Shown here: positions 1 through 10,709 of the stretch, piece after piece
How positions within the stretch are numbered: position 1 is the stretch's first letter
How the letters are laid out: the number at the start of each line of letters is the position of its first letter
From: Xiheimicrobium sp033763395
GTDB taxonomy: Bacteria > Myxococcota > Myxococcia > Myxococcales > Myxococcaceae
Length of the DNA stretch: 64,000 bases
NCBI GenBank assembly: GCA_033763395.1
Contig: JANRKQ010000074.1
Span: forward strand, 26,005-90,004
Reading direction: 5' to 3'
The notes under the pieces: model-generated
Told to the model about the DNA's origin: nothing
Databases searched by the model: none
What the model saw: only the letters and a program-made list of their open reading frames with translations
Translations under genes and position numbers: made by a program

Positions 1-871
<871 letters not shown>

Positions 872-972
872 GTCGTCCCCCTCCGTCGGCCGTGGTCACC
901 ATGGGCCCCATGCCGCGGACTGGCGAGTGTACCGCATCTGTCCGAAGCGACCGAACGACCGTCGGCGCCAGC

Positions 973-2271
973 TCACCGGCACATTCGGAACCCGGCGTCC
1001 GTCGCACAGCAGCCGGCGTCGGCCTCATCGACCCGGAAAAGGTAGGGATACGTGACCGCCACCCGCCCCCCCCCGAAGGGTCTGGCAAACACCCACGACT
1101 GCACCCGCTCGACCATGCATCGCTCGAGCTCGCGGTCGCCCGTCGAGTTGACCTCGGCCTCGACATCGACCGGCAGGCCGGTTTTGCTGATCAGCCACTG
1201 AAGCCGTACTTGACCGCACAGTCCTGGCTCAACACGCAGTCTCTCATTGTAGCAACGCCTGATCTGCCAAGAGTGGCGGTCGACGGTCCCCTTGATGACG
1301 GAACGGTCAAGGCCGCCTTCGTCGTCTGCGCCCTGGAAATCGATTCCGCCGTCATGTGCCGACACCCGCCACAGAGAGATCAGAGGCTCGGACGGCCTGA
1401 CGGACGGGAACGACCACTGCTTCACCTGCTGGACCACGCAGGTCATGACGGGGCTGATCTCGTTCTCACGAACGTCCACCACCCCACCGTCCTCGAGGAT
1501 GGTGAACTCGAGCAACGCAGATGAGCGCGACTCCCTGTCACCGGAGTTCGCGCACGCGTCGAGCGTTCCAGACTGTTCGCGCACGCCGCGACCGGTCTCG
1601 ACACTCGTTCGATACGACTCCGTTGCGCTGGCCGGTGTGATGACGATTCGCCCACCCGCGTCGGCTCCAGGCGGCGCCTCCAGGAACGACCATGTCGCCT
1701 CCATGCTGGCGCCGCGCGGCCTCGGAGGCAGCCGCCACGACCTGGTCGCATCCAGCACACATGGCTCGAGCTCCTTCAACGAGGGTGAGATGTCCAGGAG
1801 CCGACTCTCGAGGACGGCGCCACTCGGTCCAACGACCAGACGCGCCCGAATGACACCCACTGTGTCCCTCGCGGGCCTCTTCCAGACGTAACAGTTCGCC
1901 AGGGACTCCTGGCCGATGTCGCGAGGCCACTCCTGGAGGCCAGCCTCGAGCGTGAGAGGCCTCGGCGAGCCGCGCCACTCGTACTGCACGCGGGTCGCGA
2001 CCTCGCGGGAAGGGAAACGCCACGCGCGCAGCTGTTTGACGAGGCAGACGGCCGACTCGGGCCTGGAATCAGCGAGCACGCTGTTCCACTCGAAGAGCCC
2101 CTCGTCACTCACACCGAGCTGGACGATCGCGGCGCCCTTCGCCGACTTGGCTCTGCAGGGAGCCAGCTCAGCGGCATGGAGCGCCAGCACGTCGTCGAAC
2201 TCCTCGAGCGAGAGGCCCCCGTCCGCCCAGGAAGCTCCGAGCACCATCGCCAGCGCGCGTGGCAGGAACAT
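973..2271 (-). CDS. Multi-repeat AgmX/PglI C-terminal-domain protein
   Basis: A 432-residue protein built from about four copies of a TonB-C-like unit. Each unit carries a conserved Cys before an amphipathic stretch ending in W-x-F/L-P: CLVKQLRAWRFP, CVLDATRSWRLP, CVVQQVKQWSFP and CMVERVQSWVF. The last unit (about residues 330-415) is the clearest: it has RRCYNERL, then G-x-V-x-L-x-W, and ends in a YPYLFRV strand. These are hallmarks of the AgmX/PglI C-terminal domain known from myxobacterial gliding proteins. No catalytic residues are evident. It lies 87 bp downstream of the FecR gene on the same strand and may belong to that operon. No ribosome site supports the start well. Four units in one protein without the usual N-terminal modules is unusual. 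Confidence 0.7.
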   Translation of the reverse strand: MFLPRALAMVLGASWADGGLSLEEFDDVLALHAAELAPCRAKSAKGAAIVQLGVSDEGLFEWNSVLADSRPESAVCLVKQLRAWRFPSREVATRVQYEWRGSPRPLTLEAGLQEWPRDIGQESLANCYVWKRPARDTVGVIRARLVVGPSGAVLESRLLDISPSLKELEPCVLDATRSWRLPPRPRGASMEATWSFLEAPPGADAGGRIVITPASATESYRTSVETGRGVREQSGTLDACANSGDRESRSSALLEFTILEDGGVVDVRENEISPVMTCVVQQVKQWSFPSVRPSEPLISLWRVSAHDGGIDFQGADDEGGLDRSVIKGTVDRHSWQIRRCYNERLRVEPGLCGQVRLQWLISKTGLPVDVEAEVNSTGDRELERCMVERVQSWVFARPFGGGRVAVTYPYLFRVDEADAGCCATDAGFRMCR

Positions 2272-2358
2272 GCCACGCTCACTACACTGGAGGGCGGCCT
2301 CGGGTCAGGGGGCCACCGCAGTCCGTTCCGCCCACATCTCTCGCAACCCAACGCCTCG

Positions 2359-3636
2359 CTAGTGGAGCGCGTCGCGCAGGCGCAGCGCATCAGCCGCCGC
2401 CGGGCTCTCGGGGTACTTCTTGAGCACGAGCTCGACGGTCTTCGCGGCGTCGGCTTGTTGCCCCAGCGCCTGATACGCGCGCGCCTTGCGCACGAGCGTG
2501 CTGGCCTCGAGGTCCTTGGACTCGGCGCCGCGCGCGAGGTAGCGGTCGAACAACGGCAGCGCCTTCTTCGGCTGCTTCAGCTCGTCCTGCAGCAGCGAGC
2601 CCGCGAGCAGCGCACCACGGTTCGACTCGGCGCCCTTGCCGTCGGCCGCCGCGAGATAGCTCTCGACCGCCCCCGTCACGTCACCGGAGCGCCGCTGACA
2701 GTCCGCGAGCGTGAGACGCGCTGGCACGTCTTGCGGCGCCGACGCGAGGAAGCGCTTCACCTCGGGCATCACCAGGCCACACTCACCGCGCGCGGCGCGG
2801 GTGCGCCACTCGGCCAGCTTCGAAGGCATCGTGGGCGCGACGGGGCGCTTCTTCGGCGTCGGCTCGGGCTGCACCTCAGGCTCGACGAGCGCGACGGGCT
2901 CGGGCTCGACGGGCGGCTCCACCTTCACGACGGGCGTCGTCTCGCTGAGCTCCGAGAAGCTCCCACCCACGCGCGCCCCAAGCGACACCGCCCCATCCTT
3001 CGCTTCGAGCCGCTCGCCCACCGTCACGCGGTTGGTGCCCGCACCCGTCGACACCTCGACGGTGCCCTTCTCGACCTCGACGACGAGCGACGCCCCCACC
3101 TCGACGCGGAAGATGGTGCCCACCACGTGCACGCGGCCCAGCGGCGTCTCGACGTCGAACTGCCGGGCGCCACGGGACGGGTCGACGTGCGCCGCCACCG
3201 AGCCCTTCGACAACACCACCCGCGTCGCGCGAGCGCTGGCCGCCGCCACCTCGAGACGACTGCCGGGGCCGACACCGACTCGGTCGTCTCCGAGCTGGAA
3301 CAACGCGCGGCCATCGGCGGCCGTCTCGGTCACCGAGCCCGCCGTCGTCGCGTTCGAGGCCACCACCGCCACGGCCGTCCACGGCGGGTCTGACGGCCCC
3401 GAGCGCAGCGCGACGACCGTTCCGACGATGGCCACGACGAGCGCGGCGACGGCCGCTGGCACGAAGAACCGGCTCCACCCCGGCGCCTGGGCCTCGCGCT
3501 CATCGAGCCGCTGGAGCAGCCGGGCCACCTCGTTGGGCGTGGGCGCCGTCGTCGTGGCAGCGCGAGACGCCTTGAGGCCGTCGCTGAAGCGCTCCCACGT
3601 TGGGTCGGTGGGGGGCGTCGAGGCGTCGTCGCTCAT
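2359..3636 (-). CDS. FecR-domain protein with C-terminal TPR repeats
   Basis: A 425-residue protein starting at MSDDASTPP. The start ATG overlaps the sigma factor stop by four bases (ATGA), so translation is probably coupled. The N-terminus is cytoplasmic. One membrane segment (around residues 75-95, FFVPAAVAALVVAIVGTVV) leads to a FecR-type domain with the strand-rich VVLSKGSVAAHVDPS...FDVETPLGRVHVVGT core. A Pro-rich linker and TPR-like helices follow to the end (ALPLFDRYLARGAESKDLEASTLVRKARAYQALGQQADAAKTVE). This architecture is typical of myxobacterial anti-sigma or sigma-modulating membrane proteins. Its partner is inferred to be the adjacent ECF sigma factor. Periplasmic TPRs may sense envelope assembly, but this is inference. 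Confidence 0.85.
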   Translation of the reverse strand: MSDDASTPPTDPTWERFSDGLKASRAATTTAPTPNEVARLLQRLDEREAQAPGWSRFFVPAAVAALVVAIVGTVVALRSGPSDPPWTAVAVVASNATTAGSVTETAADGRALFQLGDDRVGVGPGSRLEVAAASARATRVVLSKGSVAAHVDPSRGARQFDVETPLGRVHVVGTIFRVEVGASLVVEVEKGTVEVSTGAGTNRVTVGERLEAKDGAVSLGARVGGSFSELSETTPVVKVEPPVEPEPVALVEPEVQPEPTPKKRPVAPTMPSKLAEWRTRAARGECGLVMPEVKRFLASAPQDVPARLTLADCQRRSGDVTGAVESYLAAADGKGAESNRGALLAGSLLQDELKQPKKALPLFDRYLARGAESKDLEASTLVRKARAYQALGQQADAAKTVELVLKKYPESPAAADALRLRDALH

Positions 3637-4205
3637 GACGTCGCCCCTTCGGTGAGCTCCTTGATGCGCTGCCGGGCCCGGTACAGCCGCGTGAAGACGG
3701 TGTTGGGGCTCACGCCGAGCGAGGCGGCGATCTCCTCTGCCGTCCACCCTTCGACGACGTTGAGCACCACCACCGTGCGCCATTCTTCCGGCAGCTTCGA
3801 GAGGAGCCGCTCGGCGTCACGGCCCGCGTCGACGCGCTGCTGCGGTGAGGTGGTGGGCTCTTCGCGCGAGACGTGGCGGTCGATGAGCGTGCGCCGCACC
3901 CAGTCCATCACGCCCGACTTCTTGCCCTTCTTCACCGCGATGCCGACGAGGAACGAGCGCACCGAGGCGCCGGGGTGCAGCCGCTCCGCCACCTGGGCGA
4001 ACGTGAGGAAGACCTCCTGGCACAGGTCGTCCAGCTCACTGTCTCGAACCTGATGCCGCAGCACGTTCATCACCACTCCCCGGTACCGGCTGTACAACGG
4101 GCCCAGCGCACGCATGTCTCCCGACACCAGGCGCCTGACGCAAACCTCGTCGTCCTCAGCCGCCACCTCGTCCGCAATGCCGTCGGACTTCAAAGGCCTT
4201 CCCAT
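3633..4205 (-). CDS. RNA polymerase ECF-type sigma factor
   Basis: A 190-residue sigma-70 family protein. Region 2 includes LYSRYRGVVMNVLRHQ and DLCQEVFLTFAQVAERL. Region 4 includes LPEEWRTVVVLNVVEGWTAEEIA and the helix-turn-helix GVSPNTVFTRLYRARQRIKEL. There is no C-terminal extension. Its ATG lies inside the last codons of the upstream outer-membrane-type gene (16-bp overlap) and its stop overlaps the FecR gene by ATGA. The three genes therefore form a tightly coupled operon. By analogy with other ECF/FecR pairs it is inferred to be held inactive by the FecR protein and to direct envelope gene expression. Its target promoters were not identified. Confidence 0.93.
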   Translation of the reverse strand: MGRPLKSDGIADEVAAEDDEVCVRRLVSGDMRALGPLYSRYRGVVMNVLRHQVRDSELDDLCQEVFLTFAQVAERLHPGASVRSFLVGIAVKKGKKSGVMDWVRRTLIDRHVSREEPTTSPQQRVDAGRDAERLLSKLPEEWRTVVVLNVVEGWTAEEIAASLGVSPNTVFTRLYRARQRIKELTEGATS

Positions 4206-5290
4206 GCGATTCCGATGCCTGCATGGAGGGACAGGGCGGGCTGCCGCCAGAACGCCTCACCCGCCGGCAAATCAAGGAGTTGGGCGCGGGCCAGGCGGCC
4301 GATCAGATCGACGCGGACGACGACGGTGAGGGGTCCACCCCCCGCTCCGAGGTCGACTCCGAGGAGCGCGGCCCCCGTGGTGGTGGTGAGCGTCTCGGGC
4401 ACCGACTGGCGAGACTGGGTGATGGTGAACTCGGGGCCGAGGCCGACGCGGGGCCACAGCGTGAGGTCGCCGAGCGCGTAGCTGCGCGTCACGAGCGCCA
4501 TCACCGGCACCGAGACCGAGCTCACGGCGACGTCGGGCTGCACCTGCACGCGCTGGCCCGAGGTGGCGAGGGAGAGCCCGAGCGCGAGCCGGTTGTCGAA
4601 GCGGAAGAGCGCGGTGGCGGCGCCCCCGAAGCGTAAGGACTGGCCGAGCTGATCGACCAGGCCTCCGTCGACGAGGCCCAGGGCCACGAGGCGCAGCCGC
4701 TTGACGCGCGGTGGAGGCATGGGCGCGGGCGGGGCGATGGGGGTGTCGACCACCGGGGGCGGCGCGACGTCGGCGGCGTTCGACATGGTGGCGCGCGTCG
4801 CCTTCACCACGGCGCGCAGCTGGGGCGGTACCGTCTGCACTGGCTCGTAGAGGAACGCGGTGCCGAGCAGCTCGCGGAGCATCAGCGCCAGCGCGCTCTC
4901 GTTGCGGGAGCGGCGGTCGAACTCGAGCGTGCGCACGAGCGTGCGGCCAGTGCCCTGGGCCACGAGGTGCAGCATGAGCTGCCCGGGGAGCGGCTCCGAC
5001 AGCCACACCACCGCGGCGGCGTCGTTCTGTTTGGCGACCGGCAGGACAGCGGCGAGCTGATCAGCCAGCGGCTTCTTCGGGAAGTCGGGCACCGCGATGG
5101 GCGTGTTGAGGACGATGAAGCTGTCGAGGAGCAGCGTGAGCTCTTCGTGGAGCCGGCTCTGCGTCTTGAGGAACGGCGCCGGCCCGTCGGTGCGGATCAT
5201 CACGATGAGCGGAGGCGGCGGGCCGACCGACACCTTCGGCGTCGCCGACAGCAACACCACCGTGAGACCGAGCCCGAGCACGAGAGGCAA
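4190..5290 (-). CDS. Exported protein with C-terminal outer-membrane-barrel-like region
   Basis: The reading frame has no good ATG or GTG near its N-terminus. The best start is TTG at 5290, giving a signal peptide (PLVLGLGLTVVLLSATP) in a 366-residue protein. Residues about 25-180 form a soluble domain (LIVMIRTDGPAPFLKTQS, AAAVVWLSEPLPGQLMLHLVAQGTG), reminiscent of proteins that test a secretin- or activity-like parameter, but the family is not recognised. A Pro-rich linker precedes alternating hydrophobic strands ending in LSLHAGIGIAWEGL, consistent with a small beta-barrel. It is the first gene of the sigma/FecR operon and overlaps the sigma start, so it is probably the envelope component of that signalling unit. 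Confidence 0.65.
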   Translation of the reverse strand: MPLVLGLGLTVVLLSATPKVSVGPPPPLIVMIRTDGPAPFLKTQSRLHEELTLLLDSFIVLNTPIAVPDFPKKPLADQLAAVLPVAKQNDAAAVVWLSEPLPGQLMLHLVAQGTGRTLVRTLEFDRRSRNESALALMLRELLGTAFLYEPVQTVPPQLRAVVKATRATMSNAADVAPPPVVDTPIAPPAPMPPPRVKRLRLVALGLVDGGLVDQLGQSLRFGGAATALFRFDNRLALGLSLATSGQRVQVQPDVAVSSVSVPVMALVTRSYALGDLTLWPRVGLGPEFTITQSRQSVPETLTTTTGAALLGVDLGAGGGPLTVVVRVDLIGRLARAQLLDLPAGEAFWRQPALSLHAGIGIAWEGL

Positions 5291-5713
5291 GTGTGCACGC
5301 CCTCGGATTCGGCGACACGAAAAAACCCAGCGCGGCCGTGGCCGTCCGATGAGCGGCAGCGCGCAGGTCGGTGGTCCGAAAAGCTGCCTGCACCCGCGGG
5401 GACCAGGCCGGGTCCTCTCGACATGCCCTTCCGACTTGAAAGCGCCCAGCCTGCCGCGGCGCTGCGTGGCGCGCTGTTCGATAGAGCGCCCGAGGTGCCG
5501 TGGACGAGCGACCTCGCCGATGACTACCCGCTTGAGCGCGAGGTCGGACTGCTGGGCGCGTGAGGGTCGAACACCCACGGTCGCTGTGACGTGGCGGCCT
5601 GTTCTCGGCGCATCGGGACCTGGCTCACCACCGGAAGGTCGAACGTCCGCGCTGCGAGAGCGCGCGCGACGAGACTCGGGCCCACCATCGAGTTCGACGA
5701 CCCGAAGGCCCGG
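5291..5713. other. Intergenic stretch upstream of the sigma/FecR operon
   Basis: 423 bases without a convincing gene. It must hold the promoter of the leftward outer-membrane/sigma/FecR operon. A run of six A's at about 5321 (T's on the transcribed strand) is the only low-complexity tract. A rightward 46-codon frame (5423-5563) has coding-like composition but no ribosome site and no recognisable homology, so it is treated as a possible decayed fragment. No hairpin followed by a T-tract was found for the gene ending at 5714. Confidence 0.4.
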
Positions 5714-7075
<1,362 letters not shown>

Positions 7076-7222
7076 GGCGCGGCAGTGTGCCCCCGGCAGC
7101 GTCACTTCTCCACCGGCGTGAACAGTCATCCTCGGCAGCGCTGGCTGGTTGGAAGCCCCCGGGTCGACGCACCTCACGGGGCGTCGTTCGCCGCCGCGAT
7201 GCTCGCCGGGGCGCTGGCAGCG

Positions 7223-7894
7223 TCAGCGTCGTGATGGCGATGGCTCGGCCCCTCCCTGCGCTCCACCGCCCGGGCGTGCAGGGGCCCCCTCACGAACGAC
7301 ATTCGAGGGCACGTCACCGAGGTAATGGAGCCATTCACCCACCATCGCGCCCCGGGCCCAGCGCCCCATGGAGTCCCGCTGGCCAGTGCACAACCACACC
7401 CACTCACAGCCCTCGGCGAGCCCCTCGACGAAGAACACCTCGCGGCTCTGTTGGGTGCCGCACCACATCTGCCACCGGCCGTGCGGGAGCCCGTTGAGCA
7501 AGCCGCCTCGGGCCTTCACCACGCCTGTCCTCGGGTCCAGCAACTGGACTTCGCCCTCCAGACGACCGGCGGCACCCGCACAGCCTTGAAGAAGACCGAC
7601 GAGGAGATGCGATGCGGCGAACTCATACGGGACCTTCTTCAACGGCTTGTTGCCCTCGCAAGCCCGTCGTCGCGGTGGCGGCGGCTGCGGGACGGGAAAG
7701 GCGGGGCACTGCTGTTCGAGCGTGGGCTCGAGCGCGGGTCGGGAATCGTCCAGCTCGGGCGGTGGTGGTGAAGGAGCGCGCTGAGTGATTCTGGGCCTGC
7801 GCGGCTGTGGCTCCAAGACGTCTGGACCGACGGGCGGGGCCGCGTACGAGGCGAGGGCAGAGACGCTCAGGCACCATGCGGCAGCTCGGTTCAT
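7223..7894 (-). CDS. Secreted MORN-like repeat protein
   Basis: A 223-residue protein starting at MNRAAAWCLSVSALASYAA, a clean signal peptide. A Pro-rich spacer (residues about 25-75) leads to a Cys-containing domain. Its C-terminal half has MORN/YwqK-like units: LLDPRTGVVKARGGLLNGLPHGRWQMW, then a second G-x-W-A-R-G-A-x-V-G-E-W copy. Such repeats describe edge-strand hairpins and often mediate binding at surfaces. It is 47 bp downstream of the DUF427 gene on the same strand and might be co-transcribed with the ergothioneine genes, though nothing links them functionally. Cysteines suggest a disulphide-bonded periplasmic or exported protein. Confidence 0.6.
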   Translation of the reverse strand: MNRAAAWCLSVSALASYAAPPVGPDVLEPQPRRPRITQRAPSPPPPELDDSRPALEPTLEQQCPAFPVPQPPPPRRRACEGNKPLKKVPYEFAASHLLVGLLQGCAGAAGRLEGEVQLLDPRTGVVKARGGLLNGLPHGRWQMWCGTQQSREVFFVEGLAEGCEWVWLCTGQRDSMGRWARGAMVGEWLHYLGDVPSNVVREGAPARPGGGAQGGAEPSPSRR

Positions 7895-7941
7895 GGCCCG
7901 CACGACCCCGGGGCGGCAGACCACGTGCAGCGATTCTCCGT

Positions 7942-8229
7942 CTACGCGTCGCGCACCACCACGCCCTTCCAGAACGCTACCCGGCCCTCCACGTGCTTCG
8001 CGTCGGGCTTCGTCTGGGGGTAGTACCAGGCGGCGTCCTTGTTGACGGCCTCGCCCACCACCACGTCGTAGTAGCTCGCCGTGCCCTTCCAGCCGCACAC
8101 CGTGTGCGTCTCGCTGTCGCGGAAGTGCTCTTTCTTGAGCGCCTGCGGCGGGAAGTACGCGTTGCCTTCCACCATCACGATGTCGTCCGACTCGGCCAGC
8201 ACCACGCCGTTCCACTCTGCGCGCTTCAT
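7942..8229 (-). CDS. DUF427 domain protein
   Basis: A 95-residue protein matching the DUF427 family. Features include the N-terminal W-N-G-V-V-L-A strand, YFPPQALKKEHF, the conserved HTVCGWKGTASYYDV core, and AAWYYPQ followed by VEGRVAFWKGVVV. DUF427 proteins are small beta-barrels of unknown biochemical role. The ATG overlaps the egtD stop as ATGA, so it is the third cistron of the ergothioneine operon, which makes a role in thione metabolism or use worth considering. The length is normal for the family. Confidence 0.9.
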   Translation of the reverse strand: MKRAEWNGVVLAESDDIVMVEGNAYFPPQALKKEHFRDSETHTVCGWKGTASYYDVVVGEAVNKDAAWYYPQTKPDAKHVEGRVAFWKGVVVRDA

Positions 8230-9251
8230 GTCGTCTCCTTCGGTACGAGGAACAAAGAATGGGCGAAGGCCCACGCCGGGTCGACCCACTGCGCGTCCAC
8301 CACGAAGCCCGCCGCGCGGCCCCAGGTCGCCAGCTCGTCGCAGGTGAAGCGGTGGCTCGACTCGGTCCACAACGACTCGCCCTCGTCGAACGACACCGAG
8401 AACTCGCCCGCCTTCACCGTCACCGTCACGGGCCGCGTCGCGACGAGGTGCATCTCGATGCGGCGGTGGGCGACGTTCCAGCGCGCCTCGTGGCGGAAGG
8501 CCGAGACGTCGAAGTCGGCGGCGAGCTCGCGGTTGAGCCGCACCAGCAGGTTCTTGTTGAACGCCGCCGTCACGCCCACCGCGTCGTCGTACGCCGGCAC
8601 CAGCCTCGCGGGGGCCTTGTCGAGGTCCGTCGCGAGGAGGAACGCGTCTCCGGGCAGCAGCTCCGCGCGCACCTGGGAGAGGAACGCCCGCGCTTCGTCT
8701 CGCTCGAAGTTCGACAGGTTGCTGCCGAGGAACAACACCAGCAGCGGCACGTGCGGACGCCGGGCCGCCACCACCTCGTGAAGCCCCTCGAGGTACCGCG
8801 CCTGCACCGCGCGCACGGTGACACCGGGCACCTGCTCGACGGTGCGCTGACAATCGACGAGGGCCTGCCGCGAGACGTCGATGGCGAAGAACACCGTCGA
8901 GGCGCCACCCGTCGCGCGCTCGAGGAACAGCTTCGCCTTTCGGCCCGCGCCCGGCCCCAGCTCGGCCACGTCGGCTCCGGGGACGCGGCGCGCCACCTCG
9001 GCGGCGTGCGCCTCGAGCAGTCGCACATCGGCCCGCGTCACCTCGTACTCCGGCAGGTACGTGATGGCCTCGAAGAGGGCCGAGCCGAGGTCGTCGTAGA
9101 GGAGCGCCGCGGGGAGCGTCTTGGGCGACGCGCTCAGGCCTGCGCGCACCGCCGCCAGCAGGGGCGTCTCATTCACCTTCCGCAGCGCGACGGCCCGGCG
9201 CGGTGGAGGCGTGACGGCACGCAGACGCACGGCGCGGTTCGACCTCGACAT
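8226..9251 (-). CDS. egtD: L-histidine N-alpha-methyltransferase
   Basis: A 341-residue EgtD-family protein that trimethylates histidine to hercynine using three SAM molecules, the first step of ergothioneine synthesis in the cytoplasm. It has the family entry LLYDDLGSALFEAITYLPEYEVTRAD, the SAM-binding loop ELGPGAGRKAKLFLE, LFLGSNLSNFERDEA, and the substrate-pocket region YDDAVGVTAAFNKNLLVRLNRELAADF followed by ARWNVAHRRIEMHLV. It starts one base after the egtB stop and overlaps DUF427, so the order egtB-egtD-DUF427 is a single transcript. The first about 25 residues are basic and may be non-native; a start nearer KVNETP is possible. Confidence 0.94.
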   Translation of the reverse strand: MSRSNRAVRLRAVTPPPRRAVALRKVNETPLLAAVRAGLSASPKTLPAALLYDDLGSALFEAITYLPEYEVTRADVRLLEAHAAEVARRVPGADVAELGPGAGRKAKLFLERATGGASTVFFAIDVSRQALVDCQRTVEQVPGVTVRAVQARYLEGLHEVVAARRPHVPLLVLFLGSNLSNFERDEARAFLSQVRAELLPGDAFLLATDLDKAPARLVPAYDDAVGVTAAFNKNLLVRLNRELAADFDVSAFRHEARWNVAHRRIEMHLVATRPVTVTVKAGEFSVSFDEGESLWTESSHRFTCDELATWGRAAGFVVDAQWVDPAWAFAHSLFLVPKETT

Positions 9252-9252
9252 G

Positions 9253-10563
9253 TCAGGCCCCCTCGAGGACGCAGCGGAACTTCGCGAAGACGTGTGGATA
9301 GTGCGGCTGGAACCAGTTGCGGAAGGAGCGGCGCAGAAACGTGACGTCGGTGTGCGGGCTCGCGCCCTTCAAGACGAAGTGTCGGCCGTCGAAGAAGTCG
9401 GCCGAGTAGCCCTTGTAGAAGGGCAGCGGCGTGAAGCCCTCGAAGGGCGCGAAGACGGTCGACGTCCACTCCCAGCCGTTGCCCAGCAGCTCGTCGACAC
9501 CGAAGGCGCTGCGGCCCGCCGGCGCCGCGCCCACCGGCACCGGGTCGAGCGACGAGAAGCCGAAGTTGCCGTGGACGCCCGGGCGAGGGGGCTCCGCGCC
9601 CCAGGGGAAGGTGCGCTCGAGGCCGTCGGGCGTGCCGAGGGCCGCGCGGTGCCACTCGGGCTCCGTCATCAACCGCGCGCCGCGCCAGGTGGCGAAGGCC
9701 GTCGCTTCGGCGTGGCTCACGTACACGGGCCAGGCGAGCGGCAACGACACCTCGGCGAAGAGCGTCTTCCATCGCCAGCCGTCCGCGGCCCGGCGCCAGA
9801 AGCGCGGGTGGGCGACGGCGTCTGTCTCGAGCCAGGCCCAGGCGGCGTCCGTCCAGTAGCGGCGCTCGCGGTAGCCTCCCGCCTCGACGAAGCGCAGGTA
9901 CTCGGCGTTGGTGACGGGAATGCGGTCGACGGTGAAGGCCGGCACGTCGACGGAGTGCTCGTCGTACTCGTTGTCCCAGCCGAGGTGCGGGGCGCGCGCG
10001 CGGCCCAGGCCCAGCGTCGCGCGGCCCGCGGGAATCCGCACCAGCGAGGGCTCGGGCACGCGACCGGTGACGGCGGCCGGCGCGGGGCCCGGGCGCAGCG
10101 CTCCGTCAGGGAGCCGGTTCAACAGGTACGCCAGCGTCTCGGCGTGCATGAGCCGGTGCTCGATGGCGAGGTGCGCGGCCCACCCTTCGGCGAGCCAGCC
10201 GGTGAAGGGCCCGCTCGCGAGGTCGGCGTCGACGTCACGGCGCGCCTGCTGCGCCCAGGTGCGAATCGCGTCGAGGCCCGGCCAGTCACTCGCGTCGTCG
10301 CGCGGCAGGTTGCCGTCGAGCGGGTCGATGCCGAACGCGAAGAGGCGCTCGAAGGCGGCGTTCCGCGACGCGCGGCCGAGCCCGTCGCGGCTGATGAGGT
10401 TCCAGTCGAAGGCCTCGAGGTGGCCGACATAGAAGATGAGGCGATGGCGCTCCGCGATGGGCCGGTCGAGGAGGGCCCGGGGCGTCAGCCACTCGAACAA
10501 CGCATCGGTGCGCGAGCGCGCTGCGCGGAGCCGGCCCAGCAGCGTGTCGCGCGTCTCGCTCAT
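9253..10563 (-). CDS. egtB: Hercynine sulfoxide synthase (EgtB-type, non-haem iron)
   Basis: A 436-residue enzyme that joins hercynine to a cysteinyl thiol with O2. The N-terminal DinB-like domain carries the iron ligands: His48 in YVGHLEAFDWN and His136/His140 in AIEHRLMHAET, in EgtB spacing. The C-terminal formylglycine-generating-enzyme-like domain includes RIPAGRATLGLG, WDNEYDEHSVDVPAF, GNGWEWTSTVFAPF and RRSFRNWFQPHYP. It is the first gene of egtB-egtD-DUF427. No egtA, egtC or egtE lies nearby, so a cysteine-using variant or unlinked partner genes are both possible. An OvoA-like activity is less likely because the methyltransferase is a separate EgtD. Confidence 0.92.
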   Translation of the reverse strand: MSETRDTLLGRLRAARSRTDALFEWLTPRALLDRPIAERHRLIFYVGHLEAFDWNLISRDGLGRASRNAAFERLFAFGIDPLDGNLPRDDASDWPGLDAIRTWAQQARRDVDADLASGPFTGWLAEGWAAHLAIEHRLMHAETLAYLLNRLPDGALRPGPAPAAVTGRVPEPSLVRIPAGRATLGLGRARAPHLGWDNEYDEHSVDVPAFTVDRIPVTNAEYLRFVEAGGYRERRYWTDAAWAWLETDAVAHPRFWRRAADGWRWKTLFAEVSLPLAWPVYVSHAEATAFATWRGARLMTEPEWHRAALGTPDGLERTFPWGAEPPRPGVHGNFGFSSLDPVPVGAAPAGRSAFGVDELLGNGWEWTSTVFAPFEGFTPLPFYKGYSADFFDGRHFVLKGASPHTDVTFLRRSFRNWFQPHYPHVFAKFRCVLEGA

Positions 10564-10640
10564 CGAGGGTCCGTCATGGTTCGAAGATGGTTGGAATTCA
10601 AACGATTCGTCGCGTTGGCCCCTGTCAGCTCGTACGTTCG

Positions 10641-10673
10641 GCCAGTGACCATGGTTTCACGGGGTTCACTGGC
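10641..10673. promoter_or_regulatory. Inverted repeat upstream of the GDPD lipoprotein gene
   Basis: GCCAGTGA at 10641-10648 and its exact complement TCACTGGC at 10666-10673 are separated by 17 bases. Inside lies the half-symmetric GTGACCATGGTTTCAC. The site sits about 40-70 bases before the GDPD start and about 80-110 bases before the egtB start, between divergent genes. It could be an operator for either. No T-tract follows, so a terminator is unlikely. Confidence 0.35.
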
Positions 10674-10709
10674 TCCCGGCAGCGAGTGAGCGGTAAGTGA
10701 GCGGAAGGC

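Noticed and set aside
5423..5563. Rightward 46-codon frame MPFRLESAQPAAAL in the gap before the sigma operon
   Set aside because: No ribosome site, no neighbours and no family; too short to support as a gene.
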